A DNA stretch of 64,000 bases from UKL13-3 sp040387195 (GTDB lineage Bacteria > Bacteroidota > Bacteroidia > UKL13-3). The stretch spans positions 1-64,000 of the forward strand of contig JAZKEF010000006.1 of the NCBI GenBank assembly GCA_040387195.1. Reading direction: 5' to 3'. The notes under the pieces are model-generated. The model was not told where the DNA came from. It made no database searches and worked only from the letters and a program-made list of their open reading frames with translations. Made by a program: the position numbers and the translations under genes. This document shows, in pieces, positions 42,159 to 51,052 of this stretch (position 1 is its first letter; every line of letters begins with the position of its first letter).

Positions 42159-43615
42159 AAACCATTGCAGAACTTATACAGAACACTTCCGTAAAACAGG
42201 TAATCGGTGATACCCGGCTAACCATTTTACACCTAACTTACGATTCACGTAATGCAGGAGAAGGTTCCTTGTTTTTTGCCGTAAAAGGAACCCAGGTTGA
42301 TGGGCATACCTTTATCCCGGCCGTTACAGAGAAAGGTGTCGCAGCTATTGTATGTGAGACAATGCCTGCACAATTAGATGAAAGTGTTACCTATATTCAG
42401 GTGGCAGATACCAGCGAAGCGATGGCTCATATGGCCGCTGAATTTTACAACCATCCTTCCAAAAAATTAAAATTAACAGCCGTAACAGGTACCAACGGAA
42501 AAACGACAGTCGCTACCTTGTTATTTAAGCTGTTCCGCTCGTTTGGCCATCATGTTGGTTTGTTGTCAACCGTACAAAATCAAATCAACGAAAACGTAAT
42601 TCCTTCAACGCATACCACACCTGACAGCATTCGTATTAATGAACTTCTGGAAACGATGGTTGACCAAGGTTGTGAATATTGTTTTATGGAAGCCAGCTCG
42701 CATGCAATCGACCAAAACAGAATTGAAGGTCTGCATTTTGCCGGAACCATCTTTAACAATATCACACACGACCATTTAGATTATCATATAACATTTGATA
42801 ACTACATCAAGGCCAAAAAGAAACTATTTGATACGGTTAACGAAGACGCGTTTGCACTCACCAACAAAGATGACAAGAACGGAATGGTGATGTTGCAAAA
42901 CACTAAAGCAACCAAGTATACCTACAGTTTATACAGTATGGCAGACTTCAAAGCGAAAATCATTGAAAGTGACTTTAATGGCATGTTGTTAAATATTGAC
43001 GGTGAAGAAGCATGGTTCAGGCTGGTCGGAAATTTTAATGCCTACAACTTGCTGGCGGTATATGGTGCAGCTTTTTTACTCGGAAAAGAAAAACGCGACA
43101 TCATCACTCATTTAAGCAGCATCGAATCCGTAAAAGGACGATTTGAATATGTGCGTTCACAAAGTGGTGTTATAGCTGTTATCGATTATGCTCATACTCC
43201 TGATGCATTGGAAAATGTGTTATCGACAATCAACCAACTGCGTACCAACAACGAACAACTGATTACCATTGTTGGATGTGGTGGAAACCGTGATGCGGCA
43301 AAACGCCCAGTGATGGCAGACGTTGCAACCGAACTGAGCACCAAAGTGATTTTCACTTCCGATAACCCACGTAATGAAGATCCTGAAGTCATCCTGGACG
43401 ACATGCAAAAGGGTGTAAAACCCCTCCATTTCAAAAAAACCTTACGGATTGCTGATCGCAAAGAAGCAATCAAAACTGCTATCAGCATGGCGGGCAAAGG
43501 GGACATTATTCTGGTAGCCGGTAAAGGACACGAAAGTTACCAGGAGATTAAAGGCGTGAAACACCATTTTGACGATAAGGAAACTGTATTGGATCTATTT
43601 AAACTCATGAATTAA
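42155..43615 (+). CDS. murE: UDP-MurNAc-tripeptide synthetase (meso-diaminopimelate adding)
   Basis: A 486-residue Mur ligase starting with GTG at 42155, overlapping the ftsI stop by 4 nt (GTGA). The ATP loop GTNGKTT is at 112-118. The C-terminal motif DNPRNEDP is the one associated with meso-diaminopimelate specificity; the lysine enzymes differ here. 'AGKGHE' near the C-terminus is also present. It adds the third residue to the peptidoglycan stem peptide in the cytosol. Confidence 0.97.
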   Translation: MKTIAELIQNTSVKQVIGDTRLTILHLTYDSRNAGEGSLFFAVKGTQVDGHTFIPAVTEKGVAAIVCETMPAQLDESVTYIQVADTSEAMAHMAAEFYNHPSKKLKLTAVTGTNGKTTVATLLFKLFRSFGHHVGLLSTVQNQINENVIPSTHTTPDSIRINELLETMVDQGCEYCFMEASSHAIDQNRIEGLHFAGTIFNNITHDHLDYHITFDNYIKAKKKLFDTVNEDAFALTNKDDKNGMVMLQNTKATKYTYSLYSMADFKAKIIESDFNGMLLNIDGEEAWFRLVGNFNAYNLLAVYGAAFLLGKEKRDIITHLSSIESVKGRFEYVRSQSGVIAVIDYAHTPDALENVLSTINQLRTNNEQLITIVGCGGNRDAAKRPVMADVATELSTKVIFTSDNPRNEDPEVILDDMQKGVKPLHFKKTLRIADRKEAIKTAISMAGKGDIILVAGKGHESYQEIKGVKHHFDDKETVLDLFKLMN

Positions 43616-43625
43616 GCACACGACT

Positions 43626-44894
43626 ATGTTATACTACTTATTTGAATATTTAGACAAAACACTTGATATACCTGGAGCGGGAGCATTTCAATATATCTCA
43701 ACCCGTGCATCATTGGCTATTATTTTATCACTGACCATCTCTATGGTTTTTGGAAAACGATTAATTGAATGGTTGAGAAAACTACAGGTCGCAGAAACTG
43801 TTCGGAACCTCGGGTTGGAAGGCGAAAAACAAAAGCAGGGAACACCAACCATGGGTGGATTGATTATTCTGGGTGCCATTCTTATTCCAACACTTTTGTT
43901 TGCACGGTTAACCAATGTATATATCCTGCTCATCATTTTGTCGACCATCTGGTTGGGTGTGGTTGGTTTTATCGATGATTACATCAAGGTGTTTAAAAAG
44001 AACAAAGAAGGGTTAGCCGGCCGCTTCAAAATTTTAGGTCAAATCGGACTGGGAATCATTGTTGCTACCACCTTGTTTTATAATGAAAATGTAAAAACAA
44101 GGGAGTTTTTTAAACCTGAAGAAGTTACAACGGAATTTATACAGTCGAACAACCTGCAACCCCAGGTTATCGATGGGCAGATGTATATGGTGCGAGAAGA
44201 ACACTCAACCACAACCAATATTCCGTTCTTTAAATCAAGTGAATTTGATTATGCGGATGTGCTTAAGTTTATGGGCGAAAACTACCGCGATTATAATTAT
44301 TGGATCTACTTACTGGTTGTTATCTTTATCATCACTGCTGTTTCCAACGGAGCCAATATTACGGATGGAATTGATGGTTTGGCGGCAGGGACCTCTGCCA
44401 TAATTGTTGTCACACTTGGGCTTTTTGCTTATGTATCCGGTAATATCATTTTCTCAAAATATCTCGGCATCATGTATATCCCACATCTGGGAGAACTCGT
44501 AATTTTTGCCGGAGCCTTTGTAGGAGCTTGCGTAGGATTTTTATGGTACAACTCCTATCCTGCCCAAGTATTTATGGGTGATACCGGAAGCCTTGCATTA
44601 GGAGGAATTATCGCCTCTTTTTCGTTAATGGTACGCAAAGAATTATTGATCCCCATTTTATGCGGAATCTTTTTGGTCGAAAATCTTTCGGTGATTCTGC
44701 AGGTGTATTACTTCAAATATCAAAAACGTAAACACGGACTTGAGTACGCAAAAGAACATCGTTTGTTCAAGATGTCGCCACTTCACCATCATTATCAAAA
44801 GAGCGGCTATCATGAATCCAAAATCGTAACACGCTTCTGGATTATTGGAATCATGTTGGCCATTGTTACCATTTTAACCTTGAAAGTACGATAA
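43626..44894 (+). CDS. mraY: Phospho-N-acetylmuramoyl-pentapeptide transferase
   Basis: A 422-residue membrane enzyme that forms lipid I. Family blocks are present: 'KQGTPTMGGLIIL', 'FIDDYIKVFKKNKEGL', 'NGANITDGIDGLAAG', 'NSYPAQVFMGDTGSLALGG' and 'KMSPLHHHYQKSGYHESKIV'. It is about 60 residues longer than E. coli MraY because of an extra loop (about 155-220) between TM helices, as is usual in Bacteroidota. Start ATG at 43626. Confidence 0.97.
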   Translation: MLYYLFEYLDKTLDIPGAGAFQYISTRASLAIILSLTISMVFGKRLIEWLRKLQVAETVRNLGLEGEKQKQGTPTMGGLIILGAILIPTLLFARLTNVYILLIILSTIWLGVVGFIDDYIKVFKKNKEGLAGRFKILGQIGLGIIVATTLFYNENVKTREFFKPEEVTTEFIQSNNLQPQVIDGQMYMVREEHSTTTNIPFFKSSEFDYADVLKFMGENYRDYNYWIYLLVVIFIITAVSNGANITDGIDGLAAGTSAIIVVTLGLFAYVSGNIIFSKYLGIMYIPHLGELVIFAGAFVGACVGFLWYNSYPAQVFMGDTGSLALGGIIASFSLMVRKELLIPILCGIFLVENLSVILQVYYFKYQKRKHGLEYAKEHRLFKMSPLHHHYQKSGYHESKIVTRFWIIGIMLAIVTILTLKVR

Positions 44895-44897
44895 GCA

Positions 44898-44932
44898 GCA
44901 GTTGGCTTTTTGCCATTAGCCTTTGGCCAAAA
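44898..44932. repeat. GCnnnnn heptad repeat between mraY and murD
   Basis: Five perfect consecutive units GCAGTTG, GCTTTTT, GCCATTA, GCCTTTG, GCCAAAA begin 4 nt after the mraY stop. They can pair as TTGGC / GCCAA. The unit family is the same as in the groS-groL spacer at 21643. Confidence 0.8.
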
Positions 44933-44993
44933 GAAACAGATAATTAATAAATCAACACGACTAACAAACTCTAAGAAGACAAGAACTACATCA

Positions 44994-46334
44994 ATGCAAC
45001 AACGAATCGTCATATTAGGTAGCGGAGAAAGCGGTACAGGAGCAGCCATCTTAGCCAAGCAAAAAGGCTTTGATGTGTTTGTGAGTGATGCCGGATCTAT
45101 TCCTGACAAATACAAACAGGAATTGGATGCCTTTGCTGTGCCTTACGAAGAAGGACTGCATACGGAAGCTTTGATCCTGAATGCGAATGAGATTATTAAA
45201 AGTCCGGGTATTCCAGATACGGCTCCACTTATTCAAAAGTTGACTGCCCAAAAAACTTCAATCATTTCAGAAATTGAATTTGCAGCACGTTATACCAATG
45301 CTACCAAAATATGTATTACCGGAACAAATGGAAAAACAACTACTACTTCTTTGGTATATCATCTTTTACAAAAGGCCGGATTGAATGTAGCTGTGGGTGG
45401 AAACATAGGAATCAGTTTTGCAAGATTGGTTGCTCAAAAAAATTATGACTATTACGTACTCGAGCTAAGCAGTTTTCAGCTTGATAACATGTATGATTTT
45501 AAGGCAGAGATTGCAGTCATATGTAACATCACTCCTGACCACCTCGACCGCTACAACTATACCTTACAACACTATATCGATTCAAAGTTTCGGATACTTC
45601 AAAACCAAACAGCGGAGGATGTATTCATCTATTGCGCTGATGATGCACTCACCACCGGAAACTTATCAAATCAGTCCATTCATGCCAAACAGTTACCGTT
45701 TGCTTTCGGACATAAAGTTTCTCCGGGAGCTTATGCAAAAGACGGACAACTTTTTTCGACCACTGACAAATTAAATCTCTTCACTATGTATACAAATGAA
45801 CTAAGTTTAAAAGGGCGTCACAATGCCTACAATTCAATGGCAGCAGCTGTTATTGGACAAGTGCTCAACATCCGCAAGGAAACCATTCGCGAAAGTCTGA
45901 TGGATTTCCAAAATGTAGAACACCGATTGGAGAAGGTTGCCACTATTGGTGGTGTTGAATTCATCAATGATTCGAAAGCCACCAACGTAAACTCTACCTG
46001 GTATGCATTGGAAAGCATGGAAAAAGAAACCATCTGGATTGCCGGTGGTGTTGACAAAGGAAATGACTATGCCTTGCTGAAAGAAATGGTGAAAGAGAAA
46101 GTTCGAATCATTGTTTGCATGGGTTTGGATAATCGTAAGATACATGAAGCTTTTGCTGCCGATGTAGATATGATTGTAAACACAAGCTCGGCAAAAGAAG
46201 CAGTGCATGTAGCACATAAACTTGCAAAACCGGGTGAAGTTGTTCTCTTATCTCCTGCTTGTGCCTCATTCGATTTATTTAAGAACTACGAAGACAGAGG
46301 AAGACAATTCAAAAACGCAGTAAAGGAATTGTAA
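44994..46334 (+). CDS. murD: UDP-N-acetylmuramoylalanine--D-glutamate ligase
   Basis: A 446-residue Mur ligase from the ATG at 44994 (MQQRIVILGSGESGTGAA). A longer frame from 44910 covers spacer sequence and is rejected. The ATP loop 'ITGTNGKTTTTSL' follows the N-terminal UMAG-binding Rossmann domain; 'ELSSFQLD', 'NITPDHLDRY', 'FINDSKATN' and 'LLSPACASFDLF' are diagnostic of MurD. It adds D-Glu to UDP-MurNAc-Ala. Confidence 0.97.
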   Translation: MQQRIVILGSGESGTGAAILAKQKGFDVFVSDAGSIPDKYKQELDAFAVPYEEGLHTEALILNANEIIKSPGIPDTAPLIQKLTAQKTSIISEIEFAARYTNATKICITGTNGKTTTTSLVYHLLQKAGLNVAVGGNIGISFARLVAQKNYDYYVLELSSFQLDNMYDFKAEIAVICNITPDHLDRYNYTLQHYIDSKFRILQNQTAEDVFIYCADDALTTGNLSNQSIHAKQLPFAFGHKVSPGAYAKDGQLFSTTDKLNLFTMYTNELSLKGRHNAYNSMAAAVIGQVLNIRKETIRESLMDFQNVEHRLEKVATIGGVEFINDSKATNVNSTWYALESMEKETIWIAGGVDKGNDYALLKEMVKEKVRIIVCMGLDNRKIHEAFAADVDMIVNTSSAKEAVHVAHKLAKPGEVVLLSPACASFDLFKNYEDRGRQFKNAVKEL

Positions 46335-46362
46335 ACAAAACAAGAAGAAAAAAACTGCACCA

Positions 46363-47607
46363 ATGGCAAATTCGAACGAAATTCAAGCCGCTCAAACGTT
46401 GTGGAACAAAATAAAACCACGCGGTGACCAATTCATGTGGGGGATAATTTTTATCCTCTCCATCTGGGGCTTGCTTGCTATATATAGTTCCACAGGTGCA
46501 CTTGCTTATAAGAAAAACGGAGGGATGGTAGAAATCTATTTAATACAGCAAGCAGGTTTGTTGTGTGTAGGTTTTTTCATCATGTTTTTTATCCATTCCA
46601 TTCATTATAAATATTTCATCGGACTCTCAAAACTGCTACTCTTTATCACCTACCCTTTACTCATTTACACCCTTTTTTTTGGACTTGAGATTAACGGAGC
46701 GAGGCGTTGGGTAAACTTTTTCGGTTTAACATTTCAATCTTCAGATATAGCGAAACTGGCCCTTATCATGTTTGTAACACGTGAGTTGGCAAGAAAACAA
46801 GAAGAGATTAAAGATTTGAAAAAATCATTCCTGCCGATTCTTATTCACATTACATTGATTTGCGTGCTCATCGCCCCTGAAAATCTATCGACTGCACTCG
46901 TGCTTTTTTCAACCTGCATGCTCATTATGTTTATCGGACGCGTGAGCCTGAAACACCTCTTCGGAGTGGCCGGTGCAGGTATTCTGGCCGGCTTGTTGTT
47001 GTTTGGTATTTTGTTTGCCGTACCTGAGAAAGCGCTGAAGGGAACGGGACGTTTACTAACTTGGAAAAACCGTGTGGAGAGTTTTGGTAAAAAAGAGAAC
47101 GACCCGGACAAAAGCTTTCAGAATGACCACGCCAAAATTGCAATCGCCAGTGGTGGTATCATGGGTAAGCTCCCGGGCAATAGTACCGAACGAAACTTCT
47201 TGCCTGAAGCGTATTCTGATTTCATTTATGCAATCATTGCTGAAGAATACGGAATGATAGGGGCTGTAATTATGCTCTTTTTGTATATGTTCTTTTTGTA
47301 CCGGGCAATGCGTATGGTACTCAAAAGCCCCAAAGCATTTGGCGCACTTATAGCCGTGGGTTTAAGTTTTTCACTGGTGCTACAGGCGTTAATCAATATG
47401 GCCGTTGCCGTAAATATTTTTCCTGTAACAGGCTTAACCCTGCCTTTGGTGAGTAAAGGAGGAACTTCCATTTTGCTTACTTCGGTTGCTTTCGGGGTCA
47501 TTATGAGTGTTAGCCGTTACATTGAACAAGATGAACCTAATTTAGAAGAATCACCTAAAGAGGCAATACAATCAACCGATAATACCCTTTCAGAAAATGG
47601 AGCGTAA
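46363..47607 (+). CDS. ftsW: Septal peptidoglycan glycosyltransferase FtsW
   Basis: A 414-residue SEDS protein with about ten TM helices. It has 'INGARRWVNFFGLTFQSSDIAKLALIMFV', the 'PDKSFQNDHAKIAIASGGI..K.PGNST.RNFLPEAYSDFIYAIIAEEYG' loop, and 'FPVTGLTLPLVSKGGTS' near the C-terminus. It polymerises lipid II with FtsI at the septum. Its end overlaps murG by 11 bp. Confidence 0.97.
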   Translation: MANSNEIQAAQTLWNKIKPRGDQFMWGIIFILSIWGLLAIYSSTGALAYKKNGGMVEIYLIQQAGLLCVGFFIMFFIHSIHYKYFIGLSKLLLFITYPLLIYTLFFGLEINGARRWVNFFGLTFQSSDIAKLALIMFVTRELARKQEEIKDLKKSFLPILIHITLICVLIAPENLSTALVLFSTCMLIMFIGRVSLKHLFGVAGAGILAGLLLFGILFAVPEKALKGTGRLLTWKNRVESFGKKENDPDKSFQNDHAKIAIASGGIMGKLPGNSTERNFLPEAYSDFIYAIIAEEYGMIGAVIMLFLYMFFLYRAMRMVLKSPKAFGALIAVGLSFSLVLQALINMAVAVNIFPVTGLTLPLVSKGGTSILLTSVAFGVIMSVSRYIEQDEPNLEESPKEAIQSTDNTLSENGA

Positions 47608-48688
47608 AGGATTAAAAGTCATTATCAGCGGAGGCGGAACGGGAGGACATATCTACCCTGCCGTGGCCGTTGCGCAGGAATTGCAAAAACGCATGCCTGA
47701 TGTGGACATTCTTTTTGTGGGAGCGAGTGATCGCATGGAAATGGAAAAAGTGCCGAAAGCGGGCTATAAAATTGTAGGTCTTTGGATCAGTGGTTTCCAA
47801 CGCAGCCTGAGTTTGAAAAATTTACTATTCCCAATCAAAGTAATCAGTGCGGTAAAAAGATCATTGGGGATTTTAAAAGAGTTTAAACCCGATGTGGCTA
47901 TCGGATTTGGTGGGTATGCGAGTGGGGCCATGATGTGGGCCGCCACGATGAAAAAAATTCCATCAGTGATTCATGAACAGAATTCGTATGCTGGTATTAC
48001 CAATAAAATATTAAAAAACAGGGTTGATACGATTTGTGTAGCTTATGATAAAATGAATCGTTTTTTCCCGGAACGTAAAATCGTGAAAGTGGGAAATCCT
48101 ATAAGAAAGGATTTGATGAATGTGAATGGTAAACGAGGTGAAGCCATTACCTTCTTTGGATTAAATCCGGCAAAAAAAACGATTCTTATCATCGGTGGAA
48201 GTTTGGGAGCCCGCACCATCAATCAAAGCATTTTTGATGGTGTTGCAAAACTGGATGCTGCAGGTTTACAAATCATCTGGCAAACAGGAAAAAATTTTAC
48301 ACAAGCCGACTCCAAACAATCTGCTACCATAAAGCCTCATACCTTTATATACGAGATGGATCTTGCATATGCTGCTGCGGATATTGTGATTTCACGCGCT
48401 GGAGCTCTATCGATTGCGGAGTTGGCACAAGTACAGAAACCGGTAATCCTTGTTCCTTCACCGAATGTTGCCGAAGATCACCAAACCAAAAATGCCATGG
48501 CTTTGGTGTCCAATGAGGCTGCTGTACTGGTAAAAGATAGTGAAGCCAGGGAAGTGTTGATAGATGAAGTAATCAAATTGGCCCAAAGTGAAATGAAACA
48601 AGCACAGCTTAAGAACAATATTGCCACGTTTGCCATGCCCAATGCCGCTAAGCTAATTGTGGATGAAGTGTTAAGGGTGATGGAGTAG
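47597..48688 (+). CDS. murG: UDP-GlcNAc lipid I transferase MurG
   Basis: A 363-residue GT-B glycosyltransferase that makes lipid II at the inner face of the membrane. Typical blocks: 'VIISGGGTGGHIYPAVAVAQEL', 'GFGGYASGAMMWAA', 'IHEQNSYAGITNKIL', 'ILIIGGSLGARTINQSI' and 'SRAGALSIAELAQVQKPVILVPSPNVAEDHQTKNA'. Start ATG at 47597 lies inside the ftsW end. Confidence 0.97.
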   Translation: MERKGLKVIISGGGTGGHIYPAVAVAQELQKRMPDVDILFVGASDRMEMEKVPKAGYKIVGLWISGFQRSLSLKNLLFPIKVISAVKRSLGILKEFKPDVAIGFGGYASGAMMWAATMKKIPSVIHEQNSYAGITNKILKNRVDTICVAYDKMNRFFPERKIVKVGNPIRKDLMNVNGKRGEAITFFGLNPAKKTILIIGGSLGARTINQSIFDGVAKLDAAGLQIIWQTGKNFTQADSKQSATIKPHTFIYEMDLAYAAADIVISRAGALSIAELAQVQKPVILVPSPNVAEDHQTKNAMALVSNEAAVLVKDSEAREVLIDEVIKLAQSEMKQAQLKNNIATFAMPNAAKLIVDEVLRVME

Positions 48689-48695
48689 AAGAAAT

Positions 48696-48727
48696 GAGTA
48701 AGTGAGTAAATGGAATAATGAGTAAAT
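48696..48727. repeat. 8-bp tandem repeat between murG and murC
   Basis: Units GAGTAAGT, GAGTAAAT, GGAATAAT, GAGTAAAT run from 8 nt after the murG stop towards the murC start. The period is 8 rather than 7. Confidence 0.7.
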
Positions 48728-48735
48728 AGAAGAAA

Positions 48736-50154
48736 ATGAACTTTAAGGATATACAACAGGCGTATTTTTTAGGTATTGGTGGTATTGGTATGAGTGCCAT
48801 TGCCAGGTATTTCCATTCAATGGGCATAACAGTAATGGGATATGATAAAACAGAAACACCCCTAACCAAAGAACTTGTTGCAGAAGGCATTCAAATTCAC
48901 TATGAAGATTTCGGAACGCAGATTTCAGATTTCGGATTGAATAAAGAGCATTGTCTTGTGGTGTTGACTCCCGCTGTTCCTAAAGACCATCAGGAATGGA
49001 AATGGTTGGTTGAACAAGACTTCACCATTATGAAACGTTCGCAGGTACTTGGTATCATTACAGATGTTTACCAGACAATCGGAGTCGCAGGAACGCATGG
49101 AAAAACAACAACCTCTACACTCATTGCACATATCTTAAAACAAAGTACTGTTGATTGCGCTGCCTTTCTCGGTGGCATTTCGAGTAATTACCAAACGAAC
49201 TTACTGTTGCATAAGTCATCCGAAAAGAGTCCGCAGTTGGAGGAAACGGAGAACGTCAAACATCAAACGTCAAACCAATACATGGTTGTGGAGGCAGACG
49301 AATTTGATCGTTCATTTTTAACATTGCATCCTTCAATTGCTATTATTACATCAACTGATGCCGATCACCTAGATATCTATGGTGAACATAATGAATTGAA
49401 AAAGTCGTTCTTAGCTTATGCTTCTCAATGTAAGGACAAGGGTACACTTATTCTAAAAAAAGGGTTAGATATTACCGGAGACTTAAAACGTCCTTTCCTT
49501 ACTTACTCCGTTAAAGAAAAGGCTGATGCCTATGCTTCCAATATCAAGATCAATGGAGATGAATATTCCTTCGACTTTACTTTTGGAGAACATTTTATCC
49601 AACACTTAGTACTGGGCATTCCCGGATTGCACAATGTTGAAAATGCCGTTGCAGCTTCGGTTGCTTGTTTGCTTGCCGGTGTCACGGAAGGTGAACTAAA
49701 AGTGGGGCTCGCATCCTTTAAAGGTGTAAAAAGGCGTTTCGAATACATCATTAAACGTCACGATTTCGTTTACATTGATGATTACGCACATCACCCGGAG
49801 GAATTGAGAGCGATTATCTCATCGGTAAAAAACATGTACCCGGATAAAAAAATAGTTGCGGCCTTCCAACCCCATCTATTTAGCCGTACCCGGGATTTTG
49901 TGGATGGTTTTGCTGAGAGTTTATCACTTCTTGATAATGTATTGCTGCTTGATATTTACCCTGCACGCGAACTGCCCATGGAAGGTGTGACTTCACGTAT
50001 CATTTTTGACAAGATGACTTCAACAAATAAAATATTATGCAGCAAAGCTGAAGCTGTTGAACTGATTAAACAACAACAACCGGAGGTGCTGTTAACATTA
50101 GGAGCCGGAGATATTGACCAATTGGTAGGAGTAATGAGGGACGTCTTTAAATAG
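48736..50154 (+). CDS. murC: UDP-N-acetylmuramate--L-alanine ligase
   Basis: A 472-residue Mur ligase that adds the first residue to UDP-MurNAc. 'AYFLGIGGIGMSAIARYF' opens the UMAG-binding domain; the ATP loop 'GVAGTHGKTTTSTL' (the His form typical of MurC), 'VVEADEFDRSFLTLHPSIA', 'DDYAHHPEELRAII' and 'FQPHLFSRTRDF' follow. A short insertion near 170-185 (LEETENVKHQTSNQ) looks like expanded low-complexity sequence. Confidence 0.97.
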   Translation: MNFKDIQQAYFLGIGGIGMSAIARYFHSMGITVMGYDKTETPLTKELVAEGIQIHYEDFGTQISDFGLNKEHCLVVLTPAVPKDHQEWKWLVEQDFTIMKRSQVLGIITDVYQTIGVAGTHGKTTTSTLIAHILKQSTVDCAAFLGGISSNYQTNLLLHKSSEKSPQLEETENVKHQTSNQYMVVEADEFDRSFLTLHPSIAIITSTDADHLDIYGEHNELKKSFLAYASQCKDKGTLILKKGLDITGDLKRPFLTYSVKEKADAYASNIKINGDEYSFDFTFGEHFIQHLVLGIPGLHNVENAVAASVACLLAGVTEGELKVGLASFKGVKRRFEYIIKRHDFVYIDDYAHHPEELRAIISSVKNMYPDKKIVAAFQPHLFSRTRDFVDGFAESLSLLDNVLLLDIYPARELPMEGVTSRIIFDKMTSTNKILCSKAEAVELIKQQQPEVLLTLGAGDIDQLVGVMRDVFK

Positions 50155-50214
50155 GCAAAGAGGAAAGTAAGCAGTTAGCAAAAAATAACAGTGAATCGAA
50201 TTTAATTACTCAAC

Positions 50215-50242
50215 ACAATTAACAGATAACATAATTAACAAA
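50215..50242. repeat. A-rich heptad leader before ftsQ (ACAnnnn)
   Basis: Units ACAATTA, ACAGATA, ACATAAT, TAACAAA lead directly to the ftsQ ATG. It contains the 15-nt TAACATAATTAACAA also found before groL. Weaker 7-bp units (AGTAAGC, AGTTAGC at 50166-50179) lie further upstream in the same spacer. Confidence 0.55.
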
Positions 50243-50244
50243 CA

Positions 50245-51042
50245 ATGGCTATCGACAAACAAAAATTAGTGAAACGACTCGGGCAAATCGGAATTATTAC
50301 CATTTGGGTATTGATGGTTTCGGGTGTGGTGGTTTCACTGGCTTTTGCGAACAAGCAGGAGAATGCGCTTACCTGCAAAAAGGTGAAGGTTTCGATCCTT
50401 CCGCAAAATGAACTGTTGTTTATCGACCGGGATATGGTATTAACCAACATCCATCCAACAGGAAGCGAAAAAGCCATCATCGGCAATAAAATCATTGAGC
50501 TTAATATTCCGCTCATTGAAACAAAACTTAATCACAATGACTTCATTAAAACCTCGGAAGTGTTCACAGATATGAACGGTGAGTTGCAGATTAACGTCAT
50601 TCAACGGAGGCCTATCCTTCGATTATTAAAGGCTGACGGCAGTAGTTATTACATAGATGATGAGGGTCGTAAAATGCCCGTATCACAGGCCTTCACCGCA
50701 CATGTTCCCATTGCCAGCGGCAACCTCTTTGAGGAGTATAAAACACGTGATACCATGCGTACTTTGGTAGGAAGAGAACTGCACAAGATAGCCACATATG
50801 TTGATAAAGATGCCTTCTGGAAGGCACAGATTGAACAGATATTTGTTACAGCTGAAAGTGAATTCGTGCTGATTCCGAAAGTTGGCGACCATACCATCGT
50901 ATTCGGAACAGGTGAAGATCTGGAAGAAAAATTTGAAAAATTGCTGCTGTTTTATAAAGAAGGCCTCAGCCGTGTGGGATGGGAAAAATACAGCACTATC
51001 AATTTGAAGTATAAGAATCAAATAGTTTGTACGAAAAAATAA
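50245..51042 (+). CDS. ftsQ: Cell division protein FtsQ
   Basis: A 265-residue bitopic protein: short cytosolic N-terminus, one TM helix (about 13-33, IITIWVLMVSGVVVSLAFA), then a POTRA-like domain and the FtsQ beta domain ('VFTDMNGELQINVIQRRPILRLLKADGSSYYIDDEGRKMPVS', 'VGRELHKIATYVDKDAFWKAQIEQIFV'). It bridges early and late divisome proteins. Similarity to E. coli FtsQ is low, but position between murC and ftsA and the domain order are decisive. Confidence 0.93.
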   Translation: MAIDKQKLVKRLGQIGIITIWVLMVSGVVVSLAFANKQENALTCKKVKVSILPQNELLFIDRDMVLTNIHPTGSEKAIIGNKIIELNIPLIETKLNHNDFIKTSEVFTDMNGELQINVIQRRPILRLLKADGSSYYIDDEGRKMPVSQAFTAHVPIASGNLFEEYKTRDTMRTLVGRELHKIATYVDKDAFWKAQIEQIFVTAESEFVLIPKVGDHTIVFGTGEDLEEKFEKLLLFYKEGLSRVGWEKYSTINLKYKNQIVCTKK

Positions 51043-51052
51043 ATGTATTGAT

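Noticed and set aside
44910..44993. N-terminal extension of murD
   Set aside because: The extra residues are translated from the heptad spacer; MurD proteins start at the ILGSGESG strand.
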